NCBI GenBank assembly: GCA_033762255.1
Contig: JANRLT010000020.1
Coordinates: 62,001-126,000 of the forward strand
Origin: Pirellulales bacterium
GTDB taxonomy: Bacteria; Planctomycetota; Planctomycetia; Pirellulales; JALHPA01
Direction: 5' to 3'
Length of the DNA stretch: 64,000 bases
Below, piece by piece: positions 8,958-17,586 of the stretch. Each line of letters starts with the position of its first letter. Position 1 is the first letter of the stretch. The notes under the pieces are model-generated. The model was not told the origin of the DNA. It saw nothing but the letters and a program-made list of their open reading frames with translations, and searched no databases. Position numbers and translations under genes: made by a program.

Positions 8958-9096
8958 GATCCCGCACCGCTGCGCGGTGGGGGAATTGAGAATTAAAAAT
9001 AAAAAAATGAAGAATTTAGAATTAGGCGGATTGATCGTGGGCTAGAAAGATGGAGATCCTGGGGAGCTTCGCACGTTAACAAACACCAGATACCCA

Positions 9097-9121
9097 GTCC
9101 CGCTCGGCGAGCGGGACCTAC
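9097..9121 (-). repeat. GTAG-headed palindrome
   Basis: Minus strand: GTAG, arm GTCCCGCT, loop CGCCG, arm AGCGGGAC. Confidence 0.65.
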
Positions 9122-9246
9122 AGTACCGTGGACCGCCGATGCCATCGGCGGCTTTGTGAAGGAGCAATTAACCAAAAACCAAATACCGCGCTCCGCTACG
9201 TGTCGCGGCTAAGCAAAGAGCAATAACTTGCAACCAAAAACTAAAT

Positions 9247-9268
9247 CGGCGACGGAGCCGCCTTCTAC
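9247..9268 (-). repeat. GTAG-headed imperfect palindrome
   Basis: Minus strand: GTAGAA, then GGCGGC, loop TCC, GTCGCC. The stem has a mismatch, so this may be a decayed member. Confidence 0.45.
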
Positions 9269-9368
9269 AGAATGTCTTCTCCGTGCACCTCGGTGTCTCC
9301 TCCGTGATAAATGCATTATTTGGTTGGCACGCGCTCCGCTGCGCGTCGCGGCTAAGCATAAACCATAA

Positions 9369-9391
9369 CGGCGAGTAAAACTCGCCGCTAC
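9369..9391 (-). repeat. GTAG-headed palindrome
   Basis: Minus strand: GTAG, arm CGGCGAG, loop TTTTA, arm CTCGCCG (23 nt). Confidence 0.65.
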
Positions 9392-9444
9392 GGGGAAGAC
9401 GCTCCGTTATCCGTCGCTCTTTACAAAAACTCCACTCCTCTATT

Positions 9445-9513
9445 CCTCCAAACTCCATTGCTCCACTTCTCCAAACTCCATTGCTCCACTTCTCCAAACT
9501 CCATTGCTCCACT
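9445..9513. repeat. Three tandem 23-bp units
   Basis: Units at 9445, 9468 and 9491 read TCTCCAAACTCC then ATTGCTCCACT; the first starts CC instead of TC. The array ends 7 bp before the stop of the VWA gene. A related GAGCAGTGGAGTAATGG segment occurs near 22375, downstream of hisB. Confidence 0.8.
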
Positions 9514-9520
9514 CCTCCAA

Positions 9521-10966
9521 CTACTCAAACGTGTAATTCTTCTTTTCCGCTTGGCTGCGGGCGGCCTTGAGAATTGCTGTGTCCAGGGAGTCGGTTTTCT
9601 TGTCAGCGGAAGCTAGCTTTTGCCGCTCGGCGGTGATAAACGCGTCCCGCTCGGTCGCCAGCTTTTTGATTTCCTCTTGCAGGGCGGCCCGTTCTTTCCC
9701 TTTGTTTTCCACCCAGGCTTTGCGTTCTTCCGGCTTCAGCTTGCGAACTTCCTCGGGCAGTTGCTCGTCCTTTAGCTCTTCCAGCTTCACCGAGCCATCC
9801 TTTAGCCCATCGACCAGATCCCGCTGGGCGTTGGCATAAAAGCGCCCCGCCTTGGACAGTGCCCGGGTCGCCGCCACGCCAGCCCCCGCCTGCGCCGCGT
9901 TGGCATCTTGGGCGACCTGATTTTCTTTAAATTCCTCTTGCTCCTGCGCGCTGCCATAGACCACATACGTGGCGTTCAGACGGGTAGACAGCTCGGCTAG
10001 CTTTTCGTCATGCGGCGTGGGAATGTCGGCCACTTGCTCATCGCTGTTGATGCTCATGTAGTTGCCATCCGCTAGCTTGGCCCCATCCGCCCAACCAGTT
10101 TGCAGACCGGTCTGATAGTCGCCGCAATGAATGGTGCTGACGGTGATCCCCAGCCCAGCGGCGTCCTTACAGGCGGCGGAATAATCGACCGGACCTTGGT
10201 TGAATGGCTCATTTCCCGCGATAAAGATGCAATGGACGTCGGCGTCGGCCTTGCTCCAGGCCAGCGTTTTTACCGCCTGAGAGATCGTCTGCCCGCAAAA
10301 TTCGCTCCCGCCGTTGGTCTGCAGGGCAAAGAGTTCCTTCGATAGCTTGTCCAGGTCCGACGTAAACGGCACCACCAGCCGAATGTACCCCTCGCTGGCG
10401 GGGAGGCCGTCATTGCCGTACTCAAACAGCGCGACTTCCAATTGCGGTAGCTTATCACCGAGCTTGGACTTGGAAAATTCATTCACTACTTTCCACAACT
10501 GCGTGCGGGCCTGATTGATCAGTCCATCCATGCTGTTACTGGTATCCAGCAAGAGCGCGACCTGAATTTTGGGCGTGGCGGCTTTGGCGTCAGTATTCGC
10601 TTTGGCATCGGAATTTTTATTATCAGCGGCGGCGGCGGGCTTCGATTCCGTCGTGGCCGCAGTAGCGGTTTGCTCAGGTGCGGCATTCAAACTGACAAGT
10701 GTCACTTGCCCAACCGTTCCGTTTGGTTGCGCCACAGGTTCTTCCACGCCAATTTCTGAACAAGAAATAGGGATATAATCCGTAGCCGGAGTTAACTCAC
10801 CCGTGGACTGGGTTGTTTGGGGAGGCTGGGTAGCCCCGGCGGGTGTGGAAATCCTTTGCGGCAGTTCGTGATACGGCCCACATGCCTGCAGGGAGGGGAA
10901 AGCGGCCAGACCGCCACCAGCCACCAGTAACAATCCTGTGCACCAGCGTGAAAGGGACTTTCGCAT
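9521..10966 (-). CDS. Exported von Willebrand factor A domain protein
   Basis: 481 residues. An N-terminal signal segment (about 8-28) ends LQAC-GPYHE, which could be a weak lipobox. A low-complexity Ala/Thr/Lys linker covers about 95-132. The VWA domain starts near 134 with the metal-ion site DTSNS at 141-145; its later Thr and Asp ligands are not obvious. Residues 340-475 are helical and charged, probably coiled coil. It should act outside the cytoplasm as a metal-dependent adhesion or scaffold protein; the partner is unknown. AGGAG lies at good distance before the ATG at 10966. It is divergent from the phosphoesterase gene. Confidence 0.85.
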   Translation of the reverse strand: MRKSLSRWCTGLLLVAGGGLAAFPSLQACGPYHELPQRISTPAGATQPPQTTQSTGELTPATDYIPISCSEIGVEEPVAQPNGTVGQVTLVSLNAAPEQTATAATTESKPAAAADNKNSDAKANTDAKAATPKIQVALLLDTSNSMDGLINQARTQLWKVVNEFSKSKLGDKLPQLEVALFEYGNDGLPASEGYIRLVVPFTSDLDKLSKELFALQTNGGSEFCGQTISQAVKTLAWSKADADVHCIFIAGNEPFNQGPVDYSAACKDAAGLGITVSTIHCGDYQTGLQTGWADGAKLADGNYMSINSDEQVADIPTPHDEKLAELSTRLNATYVVYGSAQEQEEFKENQVAQDANAAQAGAGVAATRALSKAGRFYANAQRDLVDGLKDGSVKLEELKDEQLPEEVRKLKPEERKAWVENKGKERAALQEEIKKLATERDAFITAERQKLASADKKTDSLDTAILKAARSQAEKKNYTFE

Positions 10967-11278
10967 GGGAGAACTCCTGATTTTTCATAGGGAACGGGGG
11001 AACGACACTTTAGATCATACGCGTTCGGGGACCGCTTGCGGGTAACACTTTTGTAACCTGTAAACAGTGAGGAAAGATGCTCCTGCGCGGATCAATACGC
11101 CACATTGGACGCTCGGTCCCTGCACCGTGGTTCCCAAAATATGAGATTTTTGTAAGTTCGCCGTGGGTGGATTGCAAACAGGCGTGAAATGTCTATTTTC
11201 AGTTAAATTCGCGATTTGTTAAGTTCGCAACTCGTTGAGTTCGCTCTGGGGGACGGCTTTTTTTATAGGAGTGATCTG
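10967..11278. promoter_or_regulatory. Divergent intergenic region
   Basis: 312 bp between two divergent exported-protein genes, so promoters in both directions are expected. The right half is AT-richer and holds three 'AAGTTCGC'-type repeats (near 11155, 11220 and 11240). I could not fix a -35/-10 pair. Confidence 0.4.
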
Positions 11279-12424
11279 ATGGCACGGCTGAATCGACGGA
11301 AATGGCTAGCAACTACCTCCCACTGGGTGGCGGCTCCGGCGGCTTTTTGGTGGTCGGAAGCGGCCTTTGGCCAGGTACCCGCAGGAATACCCGCCGCCGA
11401 TTCCCCAAAAGCAACCCCTAATCCGCCCAAAGCCCCTAAAAAGCCCGCCGCCGACCCCTATGCCGATGCGAAATTTGTGCCGGGGGAACCGCCGCTGCCG
11501 ACCAAAGGGGCGTTCACGATCGCCGTTCTGCCTGACACCCAGAATTACAGCGAAAAGCACCCCAAAACCTTTCACGCGCAGACGGAATGGATATTGGCAC
11601 AGCGGGAACCGCGCAACATCGCCGCGGTGCTGCACCTGGGGGATATCACCAACCGCAACAGCCGTCCCGAATGGGAAGTCGCCCAAGCGGCCATGAATAA
11701 ACTACGGGGGAACGTGCCCGTGGGCATGGTGCCGGGGAATCACGATTATAGCAAAGGGGGAGGGTGCCAAGACCGCACGACACTGCTTAATGAATATTTC
11801 ATGGTGAAGGAATGGAGCGGGCTGCCGCACTGGGGAGGAACCTATGACCAAGAGTCGGACAAGTGGGAGAATAACTATCAGTTATTTGAGGCGGCGGGGA
11901 GAAAGTTTTTGATCCTGGGCCTGGAGTTTGGCCCGCGGGCCGACGTGGTGCGCTGGGCCAATGAAGTCGCGGCCAAGCACCACGACCGGGAAGTGATTTT
12001 GATCACGCATGCGTACATGTACTTTGACGAGACGCGCTACGACTGGAAAAAATACGCCAAAAAGCAAGCCTGGAATCCGCACGCGTATGGCGTGGCCCAG
12101 GCGACCAACGACGATGTGCGCGACGGAGAGGAACTGTGGAACGATCTGGTGGCCCGGCACAAAAACTTTATCATGACGGTCAATGGCCATGTGCTGGGGG
12201 ACGGCCTGGGCCAGCTGACCAGCCAAACGCCCGGTGGCCGCGATGTGCCGCAGATGCTGGTGAACTTTCAGATGAAACCCAAGGGGGGAGACGGCTGGCT
12301 GCGGCTGATCGAGATGCGCGACGATGGAACGCTGGCCACGTATGATTACTCACCGACGCGGAACGAGTGCAATGCGAGCGGTCAAAACCAGTTTGAGCTG
12401 AAGCTAAGCGCGATTGGAGGGTAA
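11279..12424 (+). CDS. Tat-exported calcineurin-like metallophosphoesterase
   Basis: 381 residues from the ATG at 11279, preceded by AGGAG 7 nt upstream. The leader RLNRRKWLATTSHWVAAPAA is a twin-arginine-type signal (RRKWL). A Pro/Ala/Lys linker spans 38-75. Phosphoesterase motifs follow in order: PDTQNYS (85-91), LGDITNRN (120-127), PGNHDYS (152-158), ITHAY (near 238) and NGHV (near 297). These bind two metals and hydrolyse phosphoesters; the substrate is unknown. A Tat route fits metal loading in the cytoplasm, and tatC lies later in the window. Single gene, divergent from the VWA protein gene. Confidence 0.9.
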   Translation: MARLNRRKWLATTSHWVAAPAAFWWSEAAFGQVPAGIPAADSPKATPNPPKAPKKPAADPYADAKFVPGEPPLPTKGAFTIAVLPDTQNYSEKHPKTFHAQTEWILAQREPRNIAAVLHLGDITNRNSRPEWEVAQAAMNKLRGNVPVGMVPGNHDYSKGGGCQDRTTLLNEYFMVKEWSGLPHWGGTYDQESDKWENNYQLFEAAGRKFLILGLEFGPRADVVRWANEVAAKHHDREVILITHAYMYFDETRYDWKKYAKKQAWNPHAYGVAQATNDDVRDGEELWNDLVARHKNFIMTVNGHVLGDGLGQLTSQTPGGRDVPQMLVNFQMKPKGGDGWLRLIEMRDDGTLATYDYSPTRNECNASGQNQFELKLSAIGG

Positions 12425-12441
12425 AGATAAGGCCTTCCCGC

Positions 12442-13392
12442 CTAATCAATCGCCTTGACGACTTCGCCCCCTTGCGGGGTAAAGTACGACACAAACGTCC
12501 GCAGGTCCAGTTCTTCGCTGACAAAGTGCGTCGAGCAGTCGGCAAAGACCGTCACGACGCCACCGGTGTGAAAGGAAAACACCTCGTCGTAATTGTTATT
12601 ATTAATCGGGGGATCGGCCTTGGAGGTAAAGTAATTGTCCGGGTCGGCCCAACAGGCGACCTTAGTGTTTTTGGGATCGCCGGACTTGGGATTGTTCGTG
12701 TGATACGTAGGCCGGCCCGCGTCTTCAAAGAATAAAAACGTCTTCGACGTGCCATCCGTGATTTTCTTCATGGTCATCGCCTTGGGGAAGACGGGTTCTT
12801 GACGAGTAACGGTTTGTAGCACACCGTTGATACTGCCGTACACACGGCTGATCGGGGGCTTCATCCCCAAGGCGGTAACCTTGGGGACAATATCGCGGTG
12901 CAGGGCCACATTGGGAGCGTAATCGCAGATGCCTTGCACACCGTCGCTTAGCCCAATAAGCGCCGCGGCGTCATCCATCCGCTTGTTAGCATCCTCCGGG
13001 ACCGAGGGGCACAGAAAAACTGGAATTAAGGATGCTCGCGCCTGTTTATTCCTGGCATTGTCCCAATTATCTTTGTAAAAATATTGCTTTGATACGTTTT
13101 GCTCTTCGATGTATTGCAGGATCAGCGTATGAATCGAAACCCGGGGAGGAGGAGGCTTGATATCGTCATGCACGCTGGCCACACCCAGCGGATACTTCTT
13201 GTTGACGTCGTGATAATTTTGAAAAGCCAGTCCCAACTGCCGCATGTTGTTAATGCAGGCATTGCGCAGGGCGGCTTGCCGGGCGGACTGGATCGCGGGA
13301 AGCAAGAGCGCCACCAAAATGCCTATGATCGCGATGACGACCAATAATTCCACTAGGGTAAATCCCCCCTGGCGCGCGTGGATGCTCCGCAT
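12442..13392 (-). CDS. DUF1559 pseudopilin-like protein
   Basis: 316 residues. The N-terminus has a type IV pilin/type II secretion methylation signal, [25 protein letters not shown], broken here only by its prepilin peptidase site after Gly10. This is followed by the DUF1559 pattern [19 protein letters not shown] (about 41-59), and a C-terminal block with [14 protein letters not shown] (near 291). Planctomycetes carry many such paralogues; they are thought to be assembled or displayed like pseudopilins, but the function is not established. AGGATTAGGCT precedes the ATG. It is convergent with the phosphoesterase gene, 17 bp away. Confidence 0.92.
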   Translation of the reverse strand: MRSIHARQGGFTLVELLVVIAIIGILVALLLPAIQSARQAALRNACINNMRQLGLAFQNYHDVNKKYPLGVASVHDDIKPPPPRVSIHTLILQYIEEQNVSKQYFYKDNWDNARNKQARASLIPVFLCPSVPEDANKRMDDAAALIGLSDGVQGICDYAPNVALHRDIVPKVTALGMKPPISRVYGSINGVLQTVTRQEPVFPKAMTMKKITDGTSKTFLFFEDAGRPTYHTNNPKSGDPKNTKVACWADPDNYFTSKADPPINNNNYDEVFSFHTGGVVTVFADCSTHFVSEELDLRTFVSYFTPQGGEVVKAID

Positions 13393-13738
13393 AGCCTAAT
13401 CCTGTTTGTTTCCGGAAATGAAATTTATTGATGAATGACCGCCCCGCGACCAGACTTCATTCTAAGGTTCAATACGTAATTTGACAGCAGTGGGTTGGGA
13501 ATTGCGCATTTTTTCCGGCACATATTCCTAGGCACTGATCCTCGGCGGGGAGGGGGAGCAAGACTGCCATCCAGATATAAATAACAGCTACCCCGACTGG
13601 GCCTGCGCGGATAACTGCCACCAAAAGCCATTGGGCAATTGTTAATATTTCATGAGCAACGTGCAATCCTGACGCGGCGGAACACTAAAGTTGTGCCGGG
13701 ATATGCAATTCTTGATGGAGGGATTGCCCAGACGGGAA
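13393..13738. other. Intergenic stretch upstream of the DUF1559 gene
   Basis: 346 bp. It must hold the promoter of the pseudopilin gene and the 3' end of the TPR gene. One 65-codon minus-strand frame (13666-13469) has a hydrophobic middle but no clear start signal; I do not call it. Confidence 0.35.
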
Positions 13739-15067
13739 TCAATCCCCACGTAGTTTAAGTCCCTTGAGCGTGAGCTTTTCCCGCACTTCGTTCAGGCTGG
13801 TGACGCCAAAGTTTTTGCATTCCAGCAAATCGTCACCGGTCTTGCGCAGTAATTCGCCAATGGTGTTCATTCCCAAGCGAATCATGCACTTGCGGGCCCG
13901 CACCGACAGATTGAGATCAGAAATCGGCCGGTCCAACAGGGCTTGCTCATCCGGGCTAAAGGCTTCTGGCTCAAACACCGGTTCCGGTTCGACTTTTTCG
14001 TTGGCAAACATGCCTAGGGCCAGCCCCTTGGTCGCCATCATTTCGCGAATTTCGACCAAACTGGTTTCGCCAAAGTTCTTGCTGGCCAGCAAATCCGCCT
14101 CGGACGTGCGGGCCAGATCACCCAGCGTGTTGACCCCCATTTTTACCAGGCAATTACGGCTGCGAACGGAGAGTTCAAAATCCGTCACGGGAATATTCAA
14201 CACCTGGCTCAGGCGATCTTTGCGGCGTTGGGCATCCTCGTCAAAGAACATATCCTTAGCGGCGGAAACATCCTTTTGAAACAATCGCGCCCGGGGATGC
14301 ATGGGAAAAATATCCAAGACCCGCTGGTAGCAGTTGTTCGCCTTTTCAAACTGCGAGCGGTCCTCATACAACACGCCCAGGTTTAATAGCGCTCCCACGT
14401 GGGCCGGATAACGGGCGATCGAGCGTTCATAATATTGCTGGGCGGTTTCGTCATTCCCCCGGCGTTCATTTTCCATGGCCAGGCCAAATAGCGCTCCGGC
14501 GTGGCGTCCGTCCACCTCCACGGCACGCTCGTAGAGAGCGATCACCTCGTACGGGTTACCACCGATGGCCGCGACGGTGGCTCCTCGTTGATAGAGATAT
14601 TCAGATGTTTGCTCGACAGCGCCGGAAAGTTTATCCAGCAGGGCCAGGGCTTCTTGAGGTTGGCCGGACAAGCGCAGGCATTCGGCCCGAGCCAGGGTAC
14701 ACATATCCGAATCATAGCCAGCTTTGGCGGCATTTAAAAAGCTGGTGTTGGCCAGTTCAAAGTTTTCCTGCGAGGCATGGCTTTTTCCCATGTAAAAATG
14801 GGCCAAGGCTCCGCCATCCGCCGCCTTAAGCGTGTCGATGGCCATATTGTAACGGCCCAGGATATAAAAGCAGACGCCTAAGCGCACGGCGGCCGCGGGA
14901 GAGCGGTCTTCGCTGGCTTCTAATTCGTTGGTCGCTTCGCGCAACACCCGGTGATTGAGCGGGTCGTCGCTGATCGCATCCACAATTTGCTGGATTTCTT
15001 GTGGTCCAAAGGTGCCATTGGTTAAAACAATTTGTTTGACGTTCGCGGCCGCGGTGGTCACCGACAT
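13739..15067 (-). CDS. TPR protein with two C-terminal RNA polymerase alpha-CTD modules
   Basis: 442 residues from the ATG at 15067, with AGGAG 8 nt upstream; the 18 extra upstream codons lack a ribosome site. Residues 50-290 are TPR repeats (for example LGVCFYILGRYNMAIDTLK, AGALFGLAMENERRGND, VGALLNLGVLYEDRSQFEKA). Residues about 310-375 and 380-442 are two copies of the alpha-CTD fold: ITDFELSVRSRNCLVKMG..SLVEIREMM and ISDLNLSVRARKCMIRLG..SLNEVREKL (first residue of each paraphrased from PVTDF and PISDL). The Arg equivalent to E. coli alpha Arg265 is kept in both. In RNA polymerase this domain binds UP-element minor grooves and activators. A regulatory role combining protein scaffolding and DNA contact is inferred. 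No membrane segment. Confidence 0.9.
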   Translation of the reverse strand: MSVTTAAANVKQIVLTNGTFGPQEIQQIVDAISDDPLNHRVLREATNELEASEDRSPAAAVRLGVCFYILGRYNMAIDTLKAADGGALAHFYMGKSHASQENFELANTSFLNAAKAGYDSDMCTLARAECLRLSGQPQEALALLDKLSGAVEQTSEYLYQRGATVAAIGGNPYEVIALYERAVEVDGRHAGALFGLAMENERRGNDETAQQYYERSIARYPAHVGALLNLGVLYEDRSQFEKANNCYQRVLDIFPMHPRARLFQKDVSAAKDMFFDEDAQRRKDRLSQVLNIPVTDFELSVRSRNCLVKMGVNTLGDLARTSEADLLASKNFGETSLVEIREMMATKGLALGMFANEKVEPEPVFEPEAFSPDEQALLDRPISDLNLSVRARKCMIRLGMNTIGELLRKTGDDLLECKNFGVTSLNEVREKLTLKGLKLRGD

Positions 15068-15274
15068 GCAAAAAGACTCCTCGTACAAAGTAAATTTTGG
15101 TGGATGGCGGGAAAGCACCAAAAATCAGCCCCGCGCCACTGTGGAATGCAAATTAGTTAAAAAAGTTAATTCTTGACTGAAGGACAAACGCTAAAAAGTT
15201 GTGTGGGTAGGACCAGCCGAAAGGACCTGAAAAAATGGTAATTTCTTTGGAAAACTATATCCGACAATACGTTA

Positions 15275-15347
15275 GGCCAACGGCGGGAGTTGAACCCGCA
15301 ACCCCCGCATTACGAATGCGGTGCTCTGCCAATTGAGCTACGTTGGC
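15275..15347 (-). tRNA. tRNA-Thr (anticodon CGT)
   Basis: The cloverleaf is complete. The acceptor arm is GCCAACG/CGTTGGC. The D-arm is GCTC..GAGC. The anticodon stem CCGCA/TGCGG has loop TTCGTAA, giving anticodon CGT (reads ACG). The T-arm is GCGGG..CCCGC with TTCAACT. No CCA is encoded. Confidence 0.95.
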
Positions 15348-15481
15348 AAAGAAACGAGCACAGACAGAATTCTCTAAATTAAATCCTGGCTGACAATTGG
15401 TCAAGAGGGGGTCCAAGCCCCAAAAGTCTTGCTAGATAACGAGTTAGCCAATTCCAGGAGGAATGACGGAGAAAAAGAAAA

Positions 15482-15571
15482 CGGGGTCTCTGACGCGCTA
15501 ACGGCTTCGTTAGCAAGATAGGATAGTCAGGGGCAAGGCAACCATCCTACCAACGTACGTCGGAGACCCCG
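15482..15571. ncRNA. Candidate structured RNA or small palindromic element
   Basis: A 14-bp terminal stem pairs 15482-15495 with 15558-15571 (one G-U). Inside it are a 7-bp hairpin GCTAACG/CGTTAGC with loop GCTT (15497-15514) and a 6-bp stem TAGGAT/ATCCTA (15519-15524 with 15544-15549), giving a three-way-junction shape. The strand is uncertain: read on the minus strand, the terminal stem is followed by GTTTTCTTTTTC, as in an intrinsic terminator. It lies 135 bp upstream of tRNA-Thr in that direction. It has no coding potential. It matches no RNA family I can name; a MITE-like element is the main alternative. Confidence 0.5.
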
Positions 15572-15957
15572 CGGGCCATCGAATAATACCGATACTACTT
15601 AGGTGCAATGCTTATGCCAAATGGCGATAAATACTCTAAAAAAACTTCGCTTTTACTTAAGTGCTTAACTTGCAATGTTTTAAAAATAATTCTCGACTAC
15701 CACGTTTAGTCCTATCATTTAAGTAGAATAGCGCAACAGAGCAGAAAGGAACAAAATCCACTGTTGCAAGATGCACATTCTCAGTTTGAGAACTTGCGAT
15801 AAGCCGCAAAACTCTCGGTTTTGTCTCAATTTAAGACCTGCCGCTGTGGTATGAGCTTTGGTCGCCGTGAACGAGATCATGTTGATTCTGGCAAATGTTA
15901 CAATCCCAGGCTATCGCACTTGCTGGGGCAAAACTTACCACATTGGGGCGGTTCCAC
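15572..15957. other. AT-rich non-coding stretch with two hairpins
   Basis: About 390 bp, richer in A/T than its surroundings. It holds GCAACAG/CTGTTGC arms (15733-15739 with 15761-15767) and TTCTCA-GTT-TGAGAA (15778-15792). It is probably the leader and promoter region of the downstream kinase-like gene. I found no gene. Confidence 0.35.
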
Positions 15958-16917
15958 ATGTTACAGCGCATCACACGCCTATCAGATAAGACCCACGTGT
16001 TGATTGCGTGCAACCCCAAGTCCGGTCAAGGCCCCAATCTCGCCCTGATTCAAAAGCTGCAATCCCTACTGATTGACGTTGGCTACACCGTCTTAGTTAC
16101 AACCGACCTGGAAGTGTTGCTGCGGCAAGCCGCCGACTGGCAAGCCCAGGATTTATTACGCGCGGTCATTGCCGCCGGAGGGGATGGAACGCTAAATCTG
16201 CTGGTTAATCGCCTTACCGAGGGGGTGCCGTTGTTGGTTTTGCCCCTGGGGACCGAAAACCTACTGGCCAAGTATTTGGGGATCACCGTGGATCCCGCGA
16301 CCATCGTGCGTATCCTAAGGCAGGGCTGGACATACGCCTTTGACGCTGGCAGGGCAGGCGACCGGCTGTTCTTGCTGATGTTTAGTTGTGGGCTGGATGC
16401 CGATGTCGTCCATCGACTGCATGCGGTTCGCAAGGGTCCGATTTCGCACTTGAGCTATATTCCTCCCCTGTGGGAGGCCCTGCAAAAGTACAATTACCCC
16501 GAATTTGGGATTCGCTGGGATTTTTCTGGCTCCAGGGAGGCGGAAAAATCTCAAACCACCAGCGCCCTGCAGGCCCGCTGGGCGTTTATTAGCAACTTGC
16601 CGTGCTATGCGGGACAGTTAAGGGTGGCCCCGCTGGCAGTGGGGGATGACGGCTTATTGGATCTGTGCGCGTTTCAGGGAGGGACATTTTTGCATAGTTT
16701 AAAATACCTGTCGGGCGTGTTTTTTGGTTTGCATCATCGAATGCCGGATTGCCGTGTGGCGCAATTTAGACGGGTTCTGCTGGAGTCTGACATACCGGTG
16801 CCGTTTCAGGTGGATGGCGATCCGGGGGGAACGCTGCCGGTGCGGATCGAGGTGGTCCCGGGAAGATTTTTAGCGCTGGTCCCCGGGGAGTGGCTGGAGA
16901 AAGAGCGCAAGTGGTAG
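15958..16917 (+). CDS. YegS/diacylglycerol-kinase-like lipid kinase
   Basis: 319 residues from the ATG at 15958; an in-frame ATG at 15895 would add 21 residues, and neither has a strong Shine-Dalgarno. DAGK catalytic-domain motifs are present: CNPKSGQG near residue 18 (nucleotide loop), AAGGDGTLNLLVNRL near 71 (the GGDGT core), and LPLGTENLLAKYLG near 97. The C-terminal half has a phosphofructokinase-like DAGK accessory fold ending in PFQVDGDPGGTLPVRIEVVP. The family transfers phosphate from ATP to diacylglycerol, sphingoid bases or related lipids at the inner membrane face; the exact substrate is unknown. Transcribed alone and closed by a strong terminator. Confidence 0.85.
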   Translation: MLQRITRLSDKTHVLIACNPKSGQGPNLALIQKLQSLLIDVGYTVLVTTDLEVLLRQAADWQAQDLLRAVIAAGGDGTLNLLVNRLTEGVPLLVLPLGTENLLAKYLGITVDPATIVRILRQGWTYAFDAGRAGDRLFLLMFSCGLDADVVHRLHAVRKGPISHLSYIPPLWEALQKYNYPEFGIRWDFSGSREAEKSQTTSALQARWAFISNLPCYAGQLRVAPLAVGDDGLLDLCAFQGGTFLHSLKYLSGVFFGLHHRMPDCRVAQFRRVLLESDIPVPFQVDGDPGGTLPVRIEVVPGRFLALVPGEWLEKERKW

Positions 16918-16943
16918 CGGAGAGTTACGGAATATTCACCCAC

Positions 16944-16974
16944 AATTCTTCACGGAACGTGAAGAATTTTTTTT
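16944..16974 (+). terminator. Intrinsic terminator
   Basis: Arms AATTCTTCAC and GTGAAGAATT around loop GGAAC are followed by a run of T. It lies 27 bp after the stop of the lipid-kinase-like gene. Confidence 0.9.
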
Positions 16975-17586
16975 GCCTCATTCATATATGGGCCAAAGGC
17001 ATTTGATTCTATATGGGCCAAAGGCCCAACCTATCCATGCCTAAGGCAAGTGCGGTGTCGCCCTAGGTCAATGTGAAGAAATTAATGGCAGGGCCAACGG
17101 CCAGATTCATCCACCTCGATAATCGACGTGTGTTATACGCTTTCCAATTAAACGTAGCGCGGCTGGCAATTTGTGAAGGCACCCCACCTTCATGGGTTAT
17201 ATCCGGCTGACGCAACCGCGTTGCGGTAGAATTTTTTGGCTTGCGGTATTCCCTGGATAGCCGCTGCGCGGCAATCCAGGGCTGAGTTTCTTAACCGCTT
17301 CGCGGTACCCATTTACCGCAACGCGCCCTATTGAATGGTAATACTGGGGAACAAAGCCCACGGGTTGGTGCGCAGCGAACAACCCTGGGAAAAAGGACAA
17401 AACCAATGAACTCCTACTCCAACGGAGTTGGGGAACCCTTTGGTAAACTGGTGAAAACCGCGCTAGGATTACTTGGGATTTGTGTTAACAGTAGTTTGGA
17501 TTTTGGGTTAAACCCCGAACTACCTCAATCATAGACCGGGACAGGGTGTATTAAGCAACCTCTGGCCAGCATGTGACCGGTTGTAC
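16975..17586. repeat. Repeat-rich gene-free region
   Basis: Two direct copies of TATATGGGCCAAAGGC start at 16985 and 17010, and GGGCCAAAGGCCC forms its own hairpin. A nested hairpin occupies 17253-17279 (CTGGAT, A, GCCGC, TGC, GCGGC, A, ATCCAG). CGCAAC-CGC-GTTGCG (near 17212) and ACCGC-TTC-GCGGT (near 17295) add more. A minus-strand frame across 17406-17197 encodes a peptide made from this repeat and is not called. The region resembles a degraded multi-hairpin element. Confidence 0.6.

Larger units (their letters stand above)
8171..9520. repeat. Gene-free, hairpin-rich repeat cluster
   Basis: About 1.35 kb without a credible gene. It holds many short palindromes, including CACTGGCG/CGCCAGTG (8780-8798), CCACGA/TCGTGG (8833-8846), a CCGCCGAT/ATCGGCGG hairpin near 9130-9152 and the GTAG-headed units listed separately. 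Two diverged copies of CGCTCCGCT..GTCGCGGCTAAGCA occur near 9190 and 9335. A 'TCTCCGTG..ACCTCGGTG' segment near 9290 is related to one near 25725. Reading frames here are short and made of repeat sequence. I interpret the stretch as an accumulation site for short non-coding repeats. Confidence 0.7.

Noticed and set aside
8398-9512. Several short frames in the hairpin cluster, including one on the minus strand made of MEQWSLEKW-type repeats
   Set aside because: They are built from dispersed and tandem repeats, lack start signals and have no domain similarity.
13469-13666. 65-codon minus-strand frame with hydrophobic middle
   Set aside because: The start is doubtful and the composition uneven; not enough to call a small membrane protein.
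15482-15571. Known riboswitch, 6S RNA, SRP RNA or tmRNA
   Set aside because: None of the diagnostic motifs of these families (for example the SRP GGAAG tetraloop region or tmRNA tag frame) is present; kept only as an unnamed structured element.
17197-17406. 69-codon minus-strand frame downstream of the lipid kinase gene
   Set aside because: It runs entirely through nested palindromes; similar peptides arise from repeat DNA in other genomes.
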